DNA from: Protea cynaroides
Lineage: Eukaryota; Streptophyta; Magnoliopsida; Proteales; Proteaceae
Direction of reading: 5' to 3'
Length of the DNA stretch: 64,000 nucleotides
Assembly (NCBI GenBank): GCA_028583415.1
Contig: CM053267.1
Span: forward strand, 53,954,914-54,018,913
This document shows positions 1 through 14,059 of this stretch, piece by piece. Each line of letters begins with the position of its first letter. Positions within the stretch are counted from its first letter, which is position 1. The notes beneath the pieces are model-generated. The model worked only from the letters and a program-made list of their open reading frames with translations. It did not search any database and was not told the origin of the DNA. The translations under genes were made by a program, and so were the position numbers.

Positions 1-1060
1 GAAGTTCATCACAACTCGTTTATAACGAGACAAAGCTCGGTTATACTTTGTACAGCTCGTATAAAGCGTCGTCTAGTCAATCACTCCGCATTAAACTTGG
101 CTACCGTGGCTGCCAGATCAGCTAGATCAGTTTTCAGTATCAACACTTACAACAACATTAATACTAAATAGTAAAGCAGTCACCTTCCGAAGTGGGCTGC
201 TAAGGAAACATGTTAATACTATATCCCATCTACCAATGATGGGGTGACACGTGTTCCTAGATTCAAGGGCTTCGACACCACAACACGTGTCTTACACATG
301 GCATGATCTAAATTCAAATAAGTAGTTTCCCATTCTAGTGGGAAACCCTTCCTTGTTCAACGCCCACAAGCCGAACTTAGCAGACCATCATTTTGACAGC
401 CACCTCTATACCGACCGCAAGATTACAATTCAATGGTGAACTACCAAAAAGACAGTTATCCACCGCTCTATAACTAAACCGGATATTTCAGACCACTTGG
501 CCGGTTGCACTCACCTATATATATACTCACAAGCATGAAGGTACATAGACAGATAATTCTCTATCCAAACTTATATTCACACTTTTACCTCACTCTCAAA
601 GAAGTATTTTCTTTTATACTTCATACTGTTTCCATTGAAAACTGTCTTAATCATCGAAGTGACCATCGGATTACCTAATTCGTTTCTCCACGAGATTTAC
701 TTTATTTTCAGGATTATACTTAGAACTCGACTATAACTGAAGACAAGTCGATTACTACATGATCAACTCAAATACATCATCAACAATTCAATTATACCAT
801 ATACAATTCAACAAACAAGGCCCCTAAATCAACTAAACCAATTTTCAACATCAACAAAACCACAACTACTTACCATCCACCAAAAAAAAAAACCACAACT
901 TTTTTCCATACCACAAAGGGCCCATCCTCATTATTCAACCATGAAATCTCTTCCGTTCATCTGAGATAGCCGCCTGCATTCCTCTACTCCTCGGGAAATC
1001 ACGTTCAATAGCCGAAAAGACTTTCTTAACCCTCAAAAGTCGCTAAACCGACCTTCGTCA
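1..1060. other. Upstream intergenic DNA, no gene seen
   Basis: I find no coding sequence here. The stretch is moderately AT-rich, with CACGTG-containing words near 250 and 285 and a TATATATA-like word near 520. It could include an old LTR fragment, because the sequence around 480-620 resembles an LTR promoter region, but I see no clean ends. The last part grades into the promoter of the Hsp70 gene that starts at 1425. Confidence 0.4.
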
Positions 1061-1109
1061 TGACAACACACCCGAAACCCCTCAACTCTGCTACGTGTCA
1101 ATAGGAACA

Positions 1110-1128
1110 CGTGGATTCATTTTATTGG
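1110..1128 (-). promoter_or_regulatory. ER stress response element (ERSE)
   Basis: The + strand reads CGTGG, nine bases, then ATTGG. This is an exact match to the ERSE consensus CCAAT-N9-CCACG on the minus strand. In plants this site is bound by NF-Y together with the ER-stress factors bZIP28 and bZIP60. It lies about 300 bp upstream of the start codon of an ER-lumenal Hsp70, the class of gene expected to carry it. A second ACGTGTCAAT word at about 1093-1102 is a weaker candidate. Binding itself is inferred. Confidence 0.75.
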
Positions 1129-1314
1129 ACATATTACGTCGAACTTCCAAGTAGACTTCTCTTTCTCAGCTCCTTTTAAACGCATTCTTCAATTCTCCCT
1201 CTCTGTCTCAACTTCTGTTCGGTTCTCGGACGGTTGATTCCTTCCCTGTCTCCGAGATTTGAAACCTCAAAACCAAGCTCAAAGCCCTAATTTGAAGCTT
1301 CAATTTCAGTTTTC

Positions 1315-1347
1315 ATGGCGGAAATCCTCGTGCATTCATCTTCATAG
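1315..1347 (+). other. Possible upstream ORF in the Hsp70 5' leader
   Basis: An ATG at 1315 opens a ten-codon frame (MAEILVHSSS) that stops at 1345-1347, 77 bp before the main start codon. If transcription starts upstream of 1315 and this stretch is not spliced out, ribosomes would meet this small frame first. The transcription start is not visible, so the call is tentative. Confidence 0.35.
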
Positions 1348-1424
1348 AGCTCCAAGGTGTCCTTAAGTTCGCATTACTGTCCGAACTTCACCATAACACT
1401 GGCTTAGATCTGTCGAAAACGAAG

Positions 1425-4221
1425 ATGTGGTTCAAGTTCTGTTTAGCAGTTTTGATTCTTTCAATTATTGCGATTCCATCGGAATCAGCGGTCTCGAGTA
1501 TAGATCTAGGTTCAGAATGGATGAAAGTAGCAGTTGTGAATCTGAAACCTGGCCAGAGTCCGATTTCGGTTGCCATTAACGAGATGTCGAAGAGGAAATC
1601 ACCGGCGTTAGTTGCATTCCAAGGAGGGAACCGTCTGCTTGGTGAAGAAGCAGCAGGAATTGTAGCTAGATACCCTGATAAGGTATATTCGCAAGTTAGG
1701 GATATGATCGGGAAGCCTCTGAAATACGTGAAGGATCTTATTGATTCCCATTATTTACCATTCGATTTGGTGGAAGATTCAAGAGGGGCGGCTGCTATTA
1801 GGATCGATGATGGTGTTACTGTTTATTCAGCAGAGGAGTTGGTAGCCATGGTTCTTAGTTATGGAAAAAATTTAGCAGATTTTCATTCTAAGTTGCCTAT
1901 AAAGGATGCTGTTATCACAGTTCCGCCTTACTTCGGGCAGGCGGAGCGGAAGGGGTTGCTTCAAGCTGCTGAATTAGCTGGCATTAACGTGCTTTCGCTT
2001 ATTAATGAGCACTCTGGCGCAGCTCTTCAGTATGGGATTGATAAGAATTTCGCAAATGAGTCGAGGCATGTTATATTCTATGATATGGGTTCGAGTGGTA
2101 CTTATGCAGCTCTTGTGTACTTCTCTGCTTATAGCACGAAGGAGTATGGGAAAACAGTCTCCGTCAACCAATTCCAGGTAAAACTCAACTCTATAAAAAC
2201 CTCATTGCTGATTGTTAATGTGTGGTTTTTGTTTTCTATGGCAAAAAAGGGTCCCCCTAAAGGTATATGTGGAGTGTTCTTTCTATTTATAAGAATGATC
2301 TCACAGGAGCATTTGTTAACTAAGCTTCATTCAGCACCTGGGAACCATAAAAATGCTCTTGGGATTGTCCTAATGCTAAATACAGGCTAGTCAGTGAGAG
2401 AAAAGGTAGCATTGCTTGTGCTTCTCCTTGTCAATTTTGTGGATACTGGAAGATGTGTAGAAAAGAAGTATTAAGCCCTTAGATATTATCTATTACAATT
2501 TACAATATTATGATATTTCTTTCATAAGTTAACTGCGATATGGATAGGATTGGACAGTGCTTTGAAACTTGTTACTCTATATATACGTTGAGGTTAGCGT
2601 TTCTTTGTTCCATTGATTACATTGGTGGAGGAGTACATCTTGTTTTCGTATCACATCTATGAATATGAGTTATTGGCCAAAGAAACTTTGGAATTCATTG
2701 TGTGGAACATATTTTACTTTCTTTGACTTTTTTACTCTCACCAATTTCTTGACAGAGAAAATGAGTGAAGCTCAATGAACTGACGTGGTTTTTTGGGCAA
2801 AATTCTGTGAATAATTTTGTCTTCTGTTCCACCATGACTTTCTCTACACTTTTGTTTTGGATATATCATATATGGCTCTAATAAGAAGTGTTGCTGCTAA
2901 AGGCCTAATTTTTTTTACATGTTTCATGTTACTTTGTTTTAATGAGGTTCAAAGGTTACACTTAGCATATTTTACAAACTGAGGCTACACATTCATTGGT
3001 TTAGACAGATCTTGGTTTTTTTTTTTTTTGGATGAATAGACAGATCTTGGTTACAACTAAAGTGCTTGAACTTTAGGTGCCACATCTGAATGCATGAAGT
3101 AGTGTTAAAGGGTACCGAGGTTGCCTTGATTTTGACTTGAATAGGAGGCCAACCCTGTATATATATATATATATCAGAAAGAGAGTCACCCTTACATTTT
3201 TTGTGTTTACTGCAGATCTTTTGAATTTTTTTTTTGGAATTGAGATTGTTATTTACTCCTGAATCTTTTCAGGTTAAGGATGTTAGATGGAACACAGCTC
3301 TTGGGGGTCAGCATATGGAATTGCATTTGGTCGAATACTTTGCAGATGAGTTTAACAGTCAAGTTGGTAATGGGGTAGATGTGAGGAAATCCCCCAAGGC
3401 AATGGCAAAATTGAAGAAGCAGGTTAAACGTACTAAAGAAATTCTAAGTGCAAACACAATGGCTCCAATATCAGTTGAATCTCTTTATGATGACCGTGAC
3501 TTTAGGTGCGTACAAATTTATTATGGAGCAGTTTCTTAAAAATTCTTTCCTGTTGGAGATTTGATCCCCCTAACAGATCTTTTATTTTTTTGTGTCTTTG
3601 ATAAATAAAAATTAATTCATTGAAGAGAGCCAAAGAAAATAAAAACACCTAGTAAAGAGAGTGCATTATGTATTACGCATCCTGCCAAGTGAGTTGACAG
3701 GAGGATCAACACTGTGCTTAAGTCCTTTTGTGTTGTTTGCCAATTCAATGGCAAGAAACAATATTGTCGCACTTTATTCTGGGGATCTTAAAAATACTCA
3801 TGCTTGCATGTTCTTACTGTTATGTTAACGGATTCACTATTTCTCATTTCTGGAAGTATAAATCTTGTTTTGACTTTCTTTTTCGTTTTTTAGGGTGGGA
3901 GGTTTCTTTAAACTTCTCTATGTGGAGTACTTAACAATTGAACTTTTTTTTTTAACTGAAATTTGTTTGAATTGCTTCTGGTGAAGAAACAGCATCTGTA
4001 ATATCAATCCCAGCCATCTATTTTGCAGGGTCTACAACTTTACATCTTTCTCTCTTGACTGCTTCATTTTGCAAACTTGTTGGTAGAACTGGTCATTCTA
4101 GGGGTTTAAACGGGGATGCACCTGCTACTTTATAACTCGGCTGTGTTTTTTCCCCCTTGCTCTCTGGACATTCTGGGTGGTTTTTACCGGGGGGCAGCTA
4201 GTACTTTATAACTCATATAGG

Positions 4222-4266
<45 letters not shown>

Positions 4267-7200
4267 TGAAATCCTGCCATTTTCCATCTGGAATCATCTT
4301 CTTATTATAGTTGTTTCACAAGGCAGTAGGCTATTTTATATGCTTTTCTTCAGTGACGTCTTCCCATTTTATGTTTTTCCTGATAATTTTGTAGTCCTCT
4401 AATTAATAATCATTGTTTCGTATGAACAAAATTTACAGTATCTCCCATGCTGCTTCTTTATGTTATTGAGCAGGTCATGTCCTACTTTGCGGTTGCCTCT
4501 GCCAATTGGTTTAGTACTGTTAAGTCATTAGTGTTAACACTTAATGATTTCACTGCAAACATGATCTAAAATGCTTTCAATATCAAACATGCAAAATTAA
4601 AAAAGAAAAAAAAGAAAAAGAAAAAGAAAAAGAGGGAAATGTTTTTTAAATACATCTTACACTTTTTGGTTGTCTGCTTGGTTAGTTGATCCTGATCATG
4701 ACTGAAACTTTTGGGAGTGATTTAGGTTATTTAGGTCCCTACAGAATTTCTAAAATTTCCTTCTTGTTAAAAAGTAAAATCGTTTCACCTAAATAACTAG
4801 CCTATTTTCTTTCATCCTTTTTTTTTCCATATTTGTTCAATTGCTTTTCTTTTCTGCAGGAGTACCATTACTCGTGAGAAATTTGAGGAACTCTGTGGGG
4901 ACCTATGGGAGCAATCTCTTATACCTTTGAAAGAACTTCTGAAGCATTCTGGACTGAAGGTTGATGACATATATGCAATAGAGCTGATTGGTGGTGCTAC
5001 TCGTGTCCCTAAGTTACAGGTATGTATCTAAATTTTGCAACTCAAATCAGTGAGAGCTAGAAACTACATGTTTGCATCTTCTAAGCTACACAAGTGGTTG
5101 TTTCACAAAAGAAAATTTTCTCAATTTCTTCAAAGATACTCAGATTTTGAAGTTTAAATCTAGTAAAACTTCTCTTTTAGCTATGGAATCATTTGAATAT
5201 ATACTTCCTATAAATTTTTTTTTTGGGTTTCCTAAGAAAGATTGCTATCTAAGGCCCTGCTTTAAAGTTGATCCTGCCTCTTACATTGTGCAATATTGCA
5301 CTTTATGGTATATGACCTCTATTCGTTCAAGGCGCCAATAGTTCCTTTTAACAAGGTCAAGGACATACATACTAGCACAGATGAGTTGGCTATTAAGGCG
5401 ATCTATATGTTGATCCTAGGTAGTCACTGAGAGGGGGGGTGAATCAGTGCTCTCAAAAATTTCCACTGAGATGATTTTGCCTACTGCTTTGGAACCTGCT
5501 GCCAAGAGCTGTTGTTCACTATGCGCTGCCTTGAGCTGTCAAATGAACTTTTCTCACTGTTAATTTGTCAAACACATTTCGTGTACACACCAACCACACA
5601 CCCACAGGTATCCATAACAGGGGCTTGGTCTGCCTAGTGTGTACACCAAAACCTGCAGCACACAGACTTCTATTCCACACTTATAGACAATTTCATACAC
5701 ACTCACAATACAGGATGTAATGTGGTTCACCAATCACTCACTGTGATGGCTAGTCCACGGGGTAATACCCTAACCAGGGTTTCGTATTATACGCGATACA
5801 CAACATTAATTGGTAGTTTTCGACTGCTACAACAGCAAGGTGCTACACCACCAGGTAAGACAAGCTAAAACTTGAATATGGGCTACTACCCACAAACCTA
5901 TCAGGACTCAACTTGACAGGCTATACATATGAATCATTTAATAATTACAAACCCATCCCATTTATCACATTCATCATAATGAGGGTTTGAGTGCGAAGTT
6001 ACCTTCCCGTCTTGCTCACAGCAGGTGTAAAGCTCACTGTGCAAGCTTATCGATCTCTTTACTGGCTACACAAGTCATTCTTCATCGCCATGACTCCACT
6101 GGACACTCAATGCATTGTCCCAGTACTCTTCCCTAGCTTCAATGAAGCATTAATGGCCGCACAGAGAAGATGGGAGTTAAAACTCAGCTCTTTTAAGCTC
6201 CAATAAGATATTTTCCCTAAAATCGCGCTTCACCTTCTTCTTCTCGAGCTCTAACTGGTTTTGAAGGCTTGTTCTTCAAATTCCCTTCAGTTTGATATAT
6301 TACACGCCCAAATCAGAGATCGGACAGCTGAGATATGGCCAGTAGAAGATCGGCCAATCAGAACATTCCAAAAGGAATCATCAGAGCTGATTCCATGTGG
6401 CCCGAAGCACCGTAGCGCCGCCGCCACTGTCCCACCATACATCGTTGTCGAGATTCAATTGGCGCAGACGGTATCTTTTATTTTGGGCCGCTGGATCTGT
6501 CAGATGGAGGCGGGCTATGGGATAGCCCCCCGACAGTTGGATCAGAATCCATCGCGTCAGGCACGATCGGCATGAATTCTAGCCGAACAATTTGAATCTG
6601 GCTCGACTCTTCCCTGTATGCGCGACACATACAATCATGGATTCACTTCCATGCGTTGCGTATCACAATTTTAAAATACATCCAGCCAATGAGGTTGCTC
6701 GCGATGGAATCTTGACGCACCGACTGTGAAGCACTGTAGCCCGCATTTTTATCGGGCATCGGATAGGGATCTTGGGTACATGGCTTGATCCAGACCTTCC
6801 ATTTTGGATCTCCTTCTTTTCTTTGACCAAAATACCCCTGTGAATGTGTGGTAATGCCCTATAAGTCGAATTTTTTCTAGTAGGGTGTCGAGTCGATTTG
6901 TCTTTGCGGCATTTCGTCGAACACCTGAGTGGCAATCCGATCATGCCTTGCGGAGGCTTGCGGTCCGATGCGCGATGCGATGGCCGCTCGCGCGGGCATC
7001 GAGTCATGAGGGACTGCGAGGAGCTGGCTGCTGCTGCCCTGCTGACTTGCGGCATGGCACGCGGGTGCTGTGCACGCGGCTGCCTGCTGTGCTGTGCTGC
7101 TGGGCAGGGCATGGCAGTGCTGTGCTGCTGTGCGCGCGGCTGCCTGCTGGGCTATGCTGCTGGGCAGGGCATGGCCTGCTGTGCCGTGCACACGGCATGG

Positions 7201-10200
7201 CTGGCTTTGCGCGGCATGGTTGTGCTGAGCTGCCAAGCTGGAGGGCCAACTGGCCTGAGCTGGGCTGCCAAGGTGGCGAGCCACATGAGGTGGGACCCAC
7301 CTGGTCCCCACCACTCTCTCTCCTCCTTTCTCTCTCTACTTTCTCTCTCTTCTTCCTTGCTTTCAAACACTGAACTGCCACTCTGTCTGTTGACTGTCCA
7401 CTCCATGTCACTCTGCTAAGATTGCCAACAATGACAACTCACTCTGAACTGTCCCCTCCATATCTGCTCGGTCTGGCCAAGGTTTCAACACTATATTATG
7501 GCCTGATGAGACTTTCCTGATGATATTTTTGTTACGAAGTGCTGCATCTATGGTTTTACTTCTGCAGGTTTCTATTTGCATTCCCATGTTAAGTTGCATA
7601 TAAGTTGATGTCTCTCCATAGGTGCTTTAGGTTTGTTATCATTTTAATTCTTCTAGATAATGTTACTATGCTTTGTTCATTTATGTGTATCTATTGATCT
7701 TGTGCTAATATTATAGATAGGTTTTTTAAGATCTTTGAGTTATTTACACATAGTGAGTATATAGACACTGTTGTTGCACTCCCTTGCAGGCTAAGCTCCA
7801 GGAATTTCTTGGGAGGAAGGATCTGGACAGACATCTTGATGCTGACGAAGCTATAGTGCTTGGTTCAGCACTTCATTCGGCAAACTTAAGCGATGGAATC
7901 AAGTTGAACCGTAAGCTAGGAATCATTGATGGTTCCTCCTATGGATTTATGATTGAGCTAGATGGGCCTGATCTTCCGAAAGATGAGCGTACCAAACAGA
8001 CACTTGTACAGCGAATGAAAAAAACCCCTAGTAAAGTAAGTACATAATTTGCAGCTGTCAGCAGTACAAACTAAAACATTAGATTGGGAATTCAGCTTCT
8101 TACTGCTTATGTTTGTGTTTCTGGGTGTACAGATGTTCAAGTCCATTAAGCATGATAAAGATTTTGAAGTATCACTTAGTTATGAAACTTCAGATCCATT
8201 GCCACCTGGTGTCTTGTCTGATAAATTCGCTCACTATGCAATCACTGGTCTCACAGATGCTAGTGAGAAGTAAGGACTTGCAACCTTTTGAATTATTTCT
8301 GGACAGGCAGTAAGTTAGTCTTCTGTGTGGAAATTCTAACTTTGAGTTTTTGTCTTTTCTTTCCTCTTTTTCTTCTAGGTATTCTTCTCGCAATCTCTCT
8401 GCTCCCATCAAGGCAAATCTGCATTTCTCTCTTAGCAGAAGTGGAGTACTTTCGCTGGATCGGGCAGATGCTCTTGTTGAAATTTCAGAATGGGTAGAAA
8501 TTCCTAAAAAGAATTTGACCGTTGAGAATACAACTGCAGATACTCCTAACATATCACTTGAAGCTGGAACAGATAAAACAACTGAAGGAAGCAAAGACGA
8601 CTTGGTCAGTGATGGTGGGAGTGGCAACACATCAAGTTCCAACCTTGAAGAGCAAAGCAGCATGGATGCTGTTACAGAAAAGAAACTGAAGAAAAGAACC
8701 TTTCGGGTTCCGCTGAAGGTAGAAGTTTGAAATTGATTAGATCATGTGCTATACGCCTTTTCTTGTTAGCCAACCATTTTCATCTGGTATAAGTAGGTAG
8801 TCGAGAAGACGATGGGCCCAGGAGTGCCTCTTTCAAAAGAAGCTCTTGCGGAAGCAAAGCTTAGATTGGAGGCTCTAGACAAGAAGGATGCAGAGCGAAG
8901 AAGAACTGCAGAGCTTAAGAATAACTTGGAAGGATACATCTATGCCACGAAAGATAAGGTTAGTAGTGCACTAATTTAATAATGTTTGACAAGGCCATTT
9001 TCTGGTGTTCTCTCACTTAGTTCTTGTGATTCATAAATTACTAATTATATTTGTAGTTTAATCCCCAGTTTTGTGCTTTAGGATTTTATTTAACTTATCC
9101 CTCTGGTTAATCTTATAAAGGTTTAACTTTTCTTCCTTGTAAACAGTTTTTTCAAGATATGAATTCCTCAGGATTTTTTTTAGACCACTTGTATTGATCA
9201 GGAAACATTATTTTTATTACATGTTTTCGTGTCCTCTTCAACTTTTAAGTCATTAGGTCTCCGTTTCATGTTTTACATTTTTTTTGGCTACTGCATATTC
9301 TTATTTTCCAGATTCAAATCTTGAAGTTGAATGTAATGTTTGAATCTTGAAGATATTCTTTCTATTTTTGAAAATTTCTGCTGATTTGTACTTCTGAATA
9401 GTTGATTTAAATAGTATCTTGACTTTTGTCTATTATCTGTACCCTGTCTCTTGTACCAGCTTGAGTCCTCTGAGGAACTTGAGAAAGTCTCAACTGGTGA
9501 GGAACGCCAATCCTTTAATGAGAAGCTTGAAGAGGTCAGCCTTCATGTGTCTAAATGCCTGCTCATCCTCTTCTGACTTACAATTTAGTCTCACTTTCTC
9601 CTATTGCTTCAGGTGCAAGAGTGGTTGTATACCGATGGTGAAGATGCATCAGCATCTGACTTCCAGGAACGCCTGGATTTGCTTAAGGCCATTGGTGACC
9701 CAATATTTTTTAGGTTTTTTTTCCCATCTTATTTTCTCTATTTATTTCTTCTTTCATCTATGATGGCTACTTTTTGGGTTGAGCAATTTACTGTTTACAC
9801 CTAATTCATGCAGATTGAATGAGCTTACTAGAAGGCCGGAAGCTTCTGAATTTGCTCGAAAATATCTGGGAGAGTTGCAACAGGTAATTGATATGGTTGG
9901 TAACCTTACTCTTCAGTAAGAAGAGTCAGAACTAATCCGTTATGAGGTTTTGATAGGCCTCCATAATTGACAGTTCTAGTGTAAGGAGACTGTTGAACAT
10001 TGAATGTAGGTTAAATTAGACAAATGCTAGTGAAACTTCAGAAGCCACATATATTTTCTTAATATTCTTTGGTTTATCTGAAGTTCTAATGCCAATGAAA
10101 GGGTGGTCGTATACTGTTTTCGATCATTCCCTTTTTCCTTCCCTCTTCAGGTGAACAGTAAAATAACAAAACTGTAACTATAGAAAACGAAATTTGCTCC

Positions 10201-13200
10201 CTTGGTGATAGCAATATTATATTAAGAAATAGTTCATCATGAGTGGGTTTATAGATAAATTGCATTCTAAGTCCAAGCTTAGGTGGCAGCCAAATTTCTC
10301 CATATGGTAGCCACATCACGTATTGTTCGTGTGGCAGGTTGATGACAGCTGATCCTTGCCATGCGATGAAGAAAACTTGTGTTTAAAATTAGCAAATTGA
10401 AATCTGAACCTTGTCCACTTGAGGATGAATTGGGGTAGATCATGCCTTAAAGCGATCTCATTTTTCATTGATTTCCTTGTACTATGTTTTGTGAGATTTT
10501 TGCTGATTTCTTCTACAGTGAAGGAATCATCATATCATACAATCCAACATAATTGGATCCACTAAAAATTCTCCCTTATTCTGCCAAGACTAACGTGGGA
10601 AGATCGGAACTTGCTTTAGATTATTTTGGAGTATGTGGTTCTCAAGGGAGTGACTAGTGGTTCTGTACAGCCGATGTTGGTGGATCCTATGATCTTGTAA
10701 TTCTTGCAATGGGAAGTTTTGTGACTGTTTATATTAGACTTGTATCACACAGGTGGCAAAACTATGGGGCAATGTTATCAAACAGCTGCTTAGGCAATGC
10801 CTAGTTGGCAGAAGCGTTTTAGGGCGTTGACTGTCTGACATGCATATTTCAGATGCTTCCAGCAACTGGTGGCCTAGGTTTGACTAAAGTCACTAAACTG
10901 TGGGGCAATCAATGAATTATGTTACCTGAACACTTCAGATTATGTGTCATATCCATGTCTGATACACAATTTAAGCCACTAAAAAGGCCAGGACTGGAAT
11001 CTTTGCCTCACTCAAGTTGTATTCTTTTCTGTGTCAGGTAACATTCATCAGTCAATGACTTTTAAGTTGTTACCAGCTGGTTCTGTTGACTTTTTCTTTT
11101 GTAAACATTTTCTATCTTTTTGCCACTGAAAAGTCCAGAACTAGAATCTTTGCCATACTCAAGTTGTATCCTTTTCTGTGTCGAGGTCTCATTCATCAGT
11201 CAGTGATTTTTAAGTCGTTACCAGCTGGTGCTGTTGACTTTTTTCTTTTGTCAACATTTTATATCTTTTCATGCTGGGCATTTGACCAACAAAAATTAAT
11301 GAGCTGTACCATGTCTGACACATCATGCATGCACAAGATGGAATCTGTACCATACCCATGTTAGTGACTTTTAGGTGTCGACTTGCTGGTGCTCTTGACT
11401 TTGTTATTTTGTCTATGTTTTTCAACTTTTCATCTTGGCATTCAACCTAAAAAAATATGGTTGTTTGCATTCATTTCTTTTGGCAATTTTTTTTTCATAC
11501 ATGAATATTGTGTTCCCTTCTCTGTTCTGGTTTCTCATCTTGTACATAATATGTTTCATTGCATATTGTAGTTTTATGTGTTAGTGATACCACCCCTTCA
11601 CAACAAATATTAGTTTTTTTAGTTGCGAGGAACTACATCTTGGTCTTGAGGCTGGTTTCAGTCAGGTCCGAAACTGAAAAGTGCCGGATCCCGTTTGATG
11701 TTTCGACCCCTGGGCCTCCCTGGATAGAAACCCAGTGTCGAAACCTGGGTTTTGATCATTAATTTCGTTTTGGCCAGGCTTGAAACTGGATTCTTTCAAC
11801 TGTGCAGCAATTTGCTTTGAGAGAGACAAACACATAAGCACCAAGATGCCAGTTCAAAAACTTTGCCATAGAGGCACTATTCCTCCATTGCATTCTGAGG
11901 AAGACTCCTGCTTTTCTAATCATTAGAATGCTTATTTGGAAAGCGACAAATTTAATATGCATTTTCATCTATTTGGCTTTGGAAAAAACATATATTTTAC
12001 TGATCCAGGTTCATGGTTTCAATGAGTCTGAGTTTGAAAGGTGGCAAACCAAGAAAAGTGATTCTTGAAGCGCCACCAAAAAAAAAAAAAAAAAAAAAAT
12101 CAAAGTTTGAATTTTTGCAAAATTTGCTATTTTTTTTTAAGTCAGATATGATGCTATATTGCTACACTTACCTTATTCATTCTGGTGGAACGTTGGAAAT
12201 GTACAAAGAATTTGTTTAAAATATTTCATATGATACACAAGAAAGAGGAATTCTGATTGCAGCTTTTGAGACTACTTATTTGACCTCTTTTACAGATTGT
12301 CAGTGATTGGAATAAGAACAAGCCCTGGCTTCCCAAAGCTCGAATAGATGAGGTATGCTATATCAATTTCAATTTTATCAAGTTCTTCATATCTTTGTAT
12401 TGTATTGGATTAATACTGAATTATGCTTGTGATGGAAAACATCAAAATTAACTCTACAAGAGAACTTTGATTCAGGTTCTGGCTGATGCTGATAAGGTCA
12501 AGAATTGGTTGGAGGAGAAGCAGGCTGAGCAAAATAAGTATGCAACTCATCTCTGAAATTAATACTGCATTAATGAATATATTCTTTTATGTATGTATGT
12601 TTGCTAGCATTAAACCCATGCATGCAATAGGAAAAGTTAGGAAATTTGAAGATCAGAAAAGGGAATAAGTTGTTAATTAAAATAGAAAAGTAGAAAGGTA
12701 TCTACAACTTCAACAAAACGTAACTACAACTTTTACAATCAAAATAATGCAATTACTAGAGAGCCCCATGAGAGAAAATGAGAATAAAAGAAAAAAATAA
12801 AACCAGCTTTATGTAATCAGTTTACGTATATGATTTAGTATTTAATCAGTCTTGATCTTTTCTAGTCCATGTTGTATACACCCCGTTTGTGAAATACCAT
12901 ATAATTGAAGGCAATTAATTGCACCATCAGATGAAAGTAAAAATTAGGGTCCTCCAAGGCTTCACTATGTATAGTGAAGCATTACACTTCACTGTCTGCT
13001 ATGTGGCCTCAGTCCTGTACTGAATGTGGCATATAGTGATACATAACATTTTGCTAGGCATAATGAAGTCTGGGTTTTCCATTGGGTCCTTCCTTGGATT
13101 CACTATCCGCCTGGTGACCCCACCCATTTACTGTGGCAGATAGTGAAGCGTAATGCTTCACCATGCATACTGATGTTTAGTTTTCCCCTTAAATTATATG

Positions 13201-14027
13201 AAAGATAACTTTGAAGTTTTAGATTTGCTGATATGCATTGATTCTCTCTTAAGCAAGATATGTTCAATGGACATATGTTACATAAATAATGAAGTAATAA
13301 TGGAAATTGAGGGAAAATAAAAGGATCAGCATTACTTCTGTCTGTTTGAGTGAAACTTGGATGGAAGACTCAAAAGATTTGTTCAAACTATTCCATTTCT
13401 ATCACCCTGTCAATTTTAGTCAAATAAATTAGAATATATCAAAATAGTTGCAAGCCAAGATGTTGCCAAGACAATTAAAGCTAAAGAAGGATAAGTTATT
13501 AAATCTAAGAACATTTCTCGTCAAAGATTTTACTAATAAAGAATCTGGGACTGACCTTAGCTATAAAGAAGCTTTGCTTTTTGTTTCTCAGTAGGCCTAT
13601 TTGGAACTCTTAATGGGGAGCCCTATATCCATGATGGCATATTGTTTGGAGTTAATATTAAAAGAACAATGAATAAGCTATATAGTAAACTGAAAAATAA
13701 ATGCTACAGGGAGGGAGAGAGAAAAAGGAGGGTTGAGTTGGTCAAGAACTGGAAAAACTAACACAACAGCAATAATAGGAGTGGTCCTACATTGTTCTCC
13801 TATGCGTCCTTCCTTTCTTTTTTTTTTTTTTTTTTTTGTGGGTGGGGGGACACAGATACACTTGTGTGAGGGAGGGGGAGAGGGAGAGAGAGGTTATGCC
13901 TGATCCAGCCGGGAATAAGAAATCTATAACTAATAGAATGAATGAGTGGCATTCCCAACAAAACAAATAACATAGCTTGTTGATGAGATACCACAAGATC
14001 ATGAAAACTAAACTATTTAGGTTTAGG

Positions 14028-14059
<32 letters not shown>

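Noticed and set aside
1..620. LTR of a retrotransposon upstream of the Hsp70 gene
   Set aside because: A TATA-like word and LTR-like composition are present, but no paired ends, PBS or target duplication could be found.
6663..7419. Cluster of overlapping long frames on both strands
   Set aside because: They lie in the GC-rich repeat part of a solo LTR. Stops are rare there by composition, and no frame shows a known domain.
13787..14059. Frame starting with Cys-Val repeats
   Set aside because: Reading of a (CA)n microsatellite and a poly-T tract.
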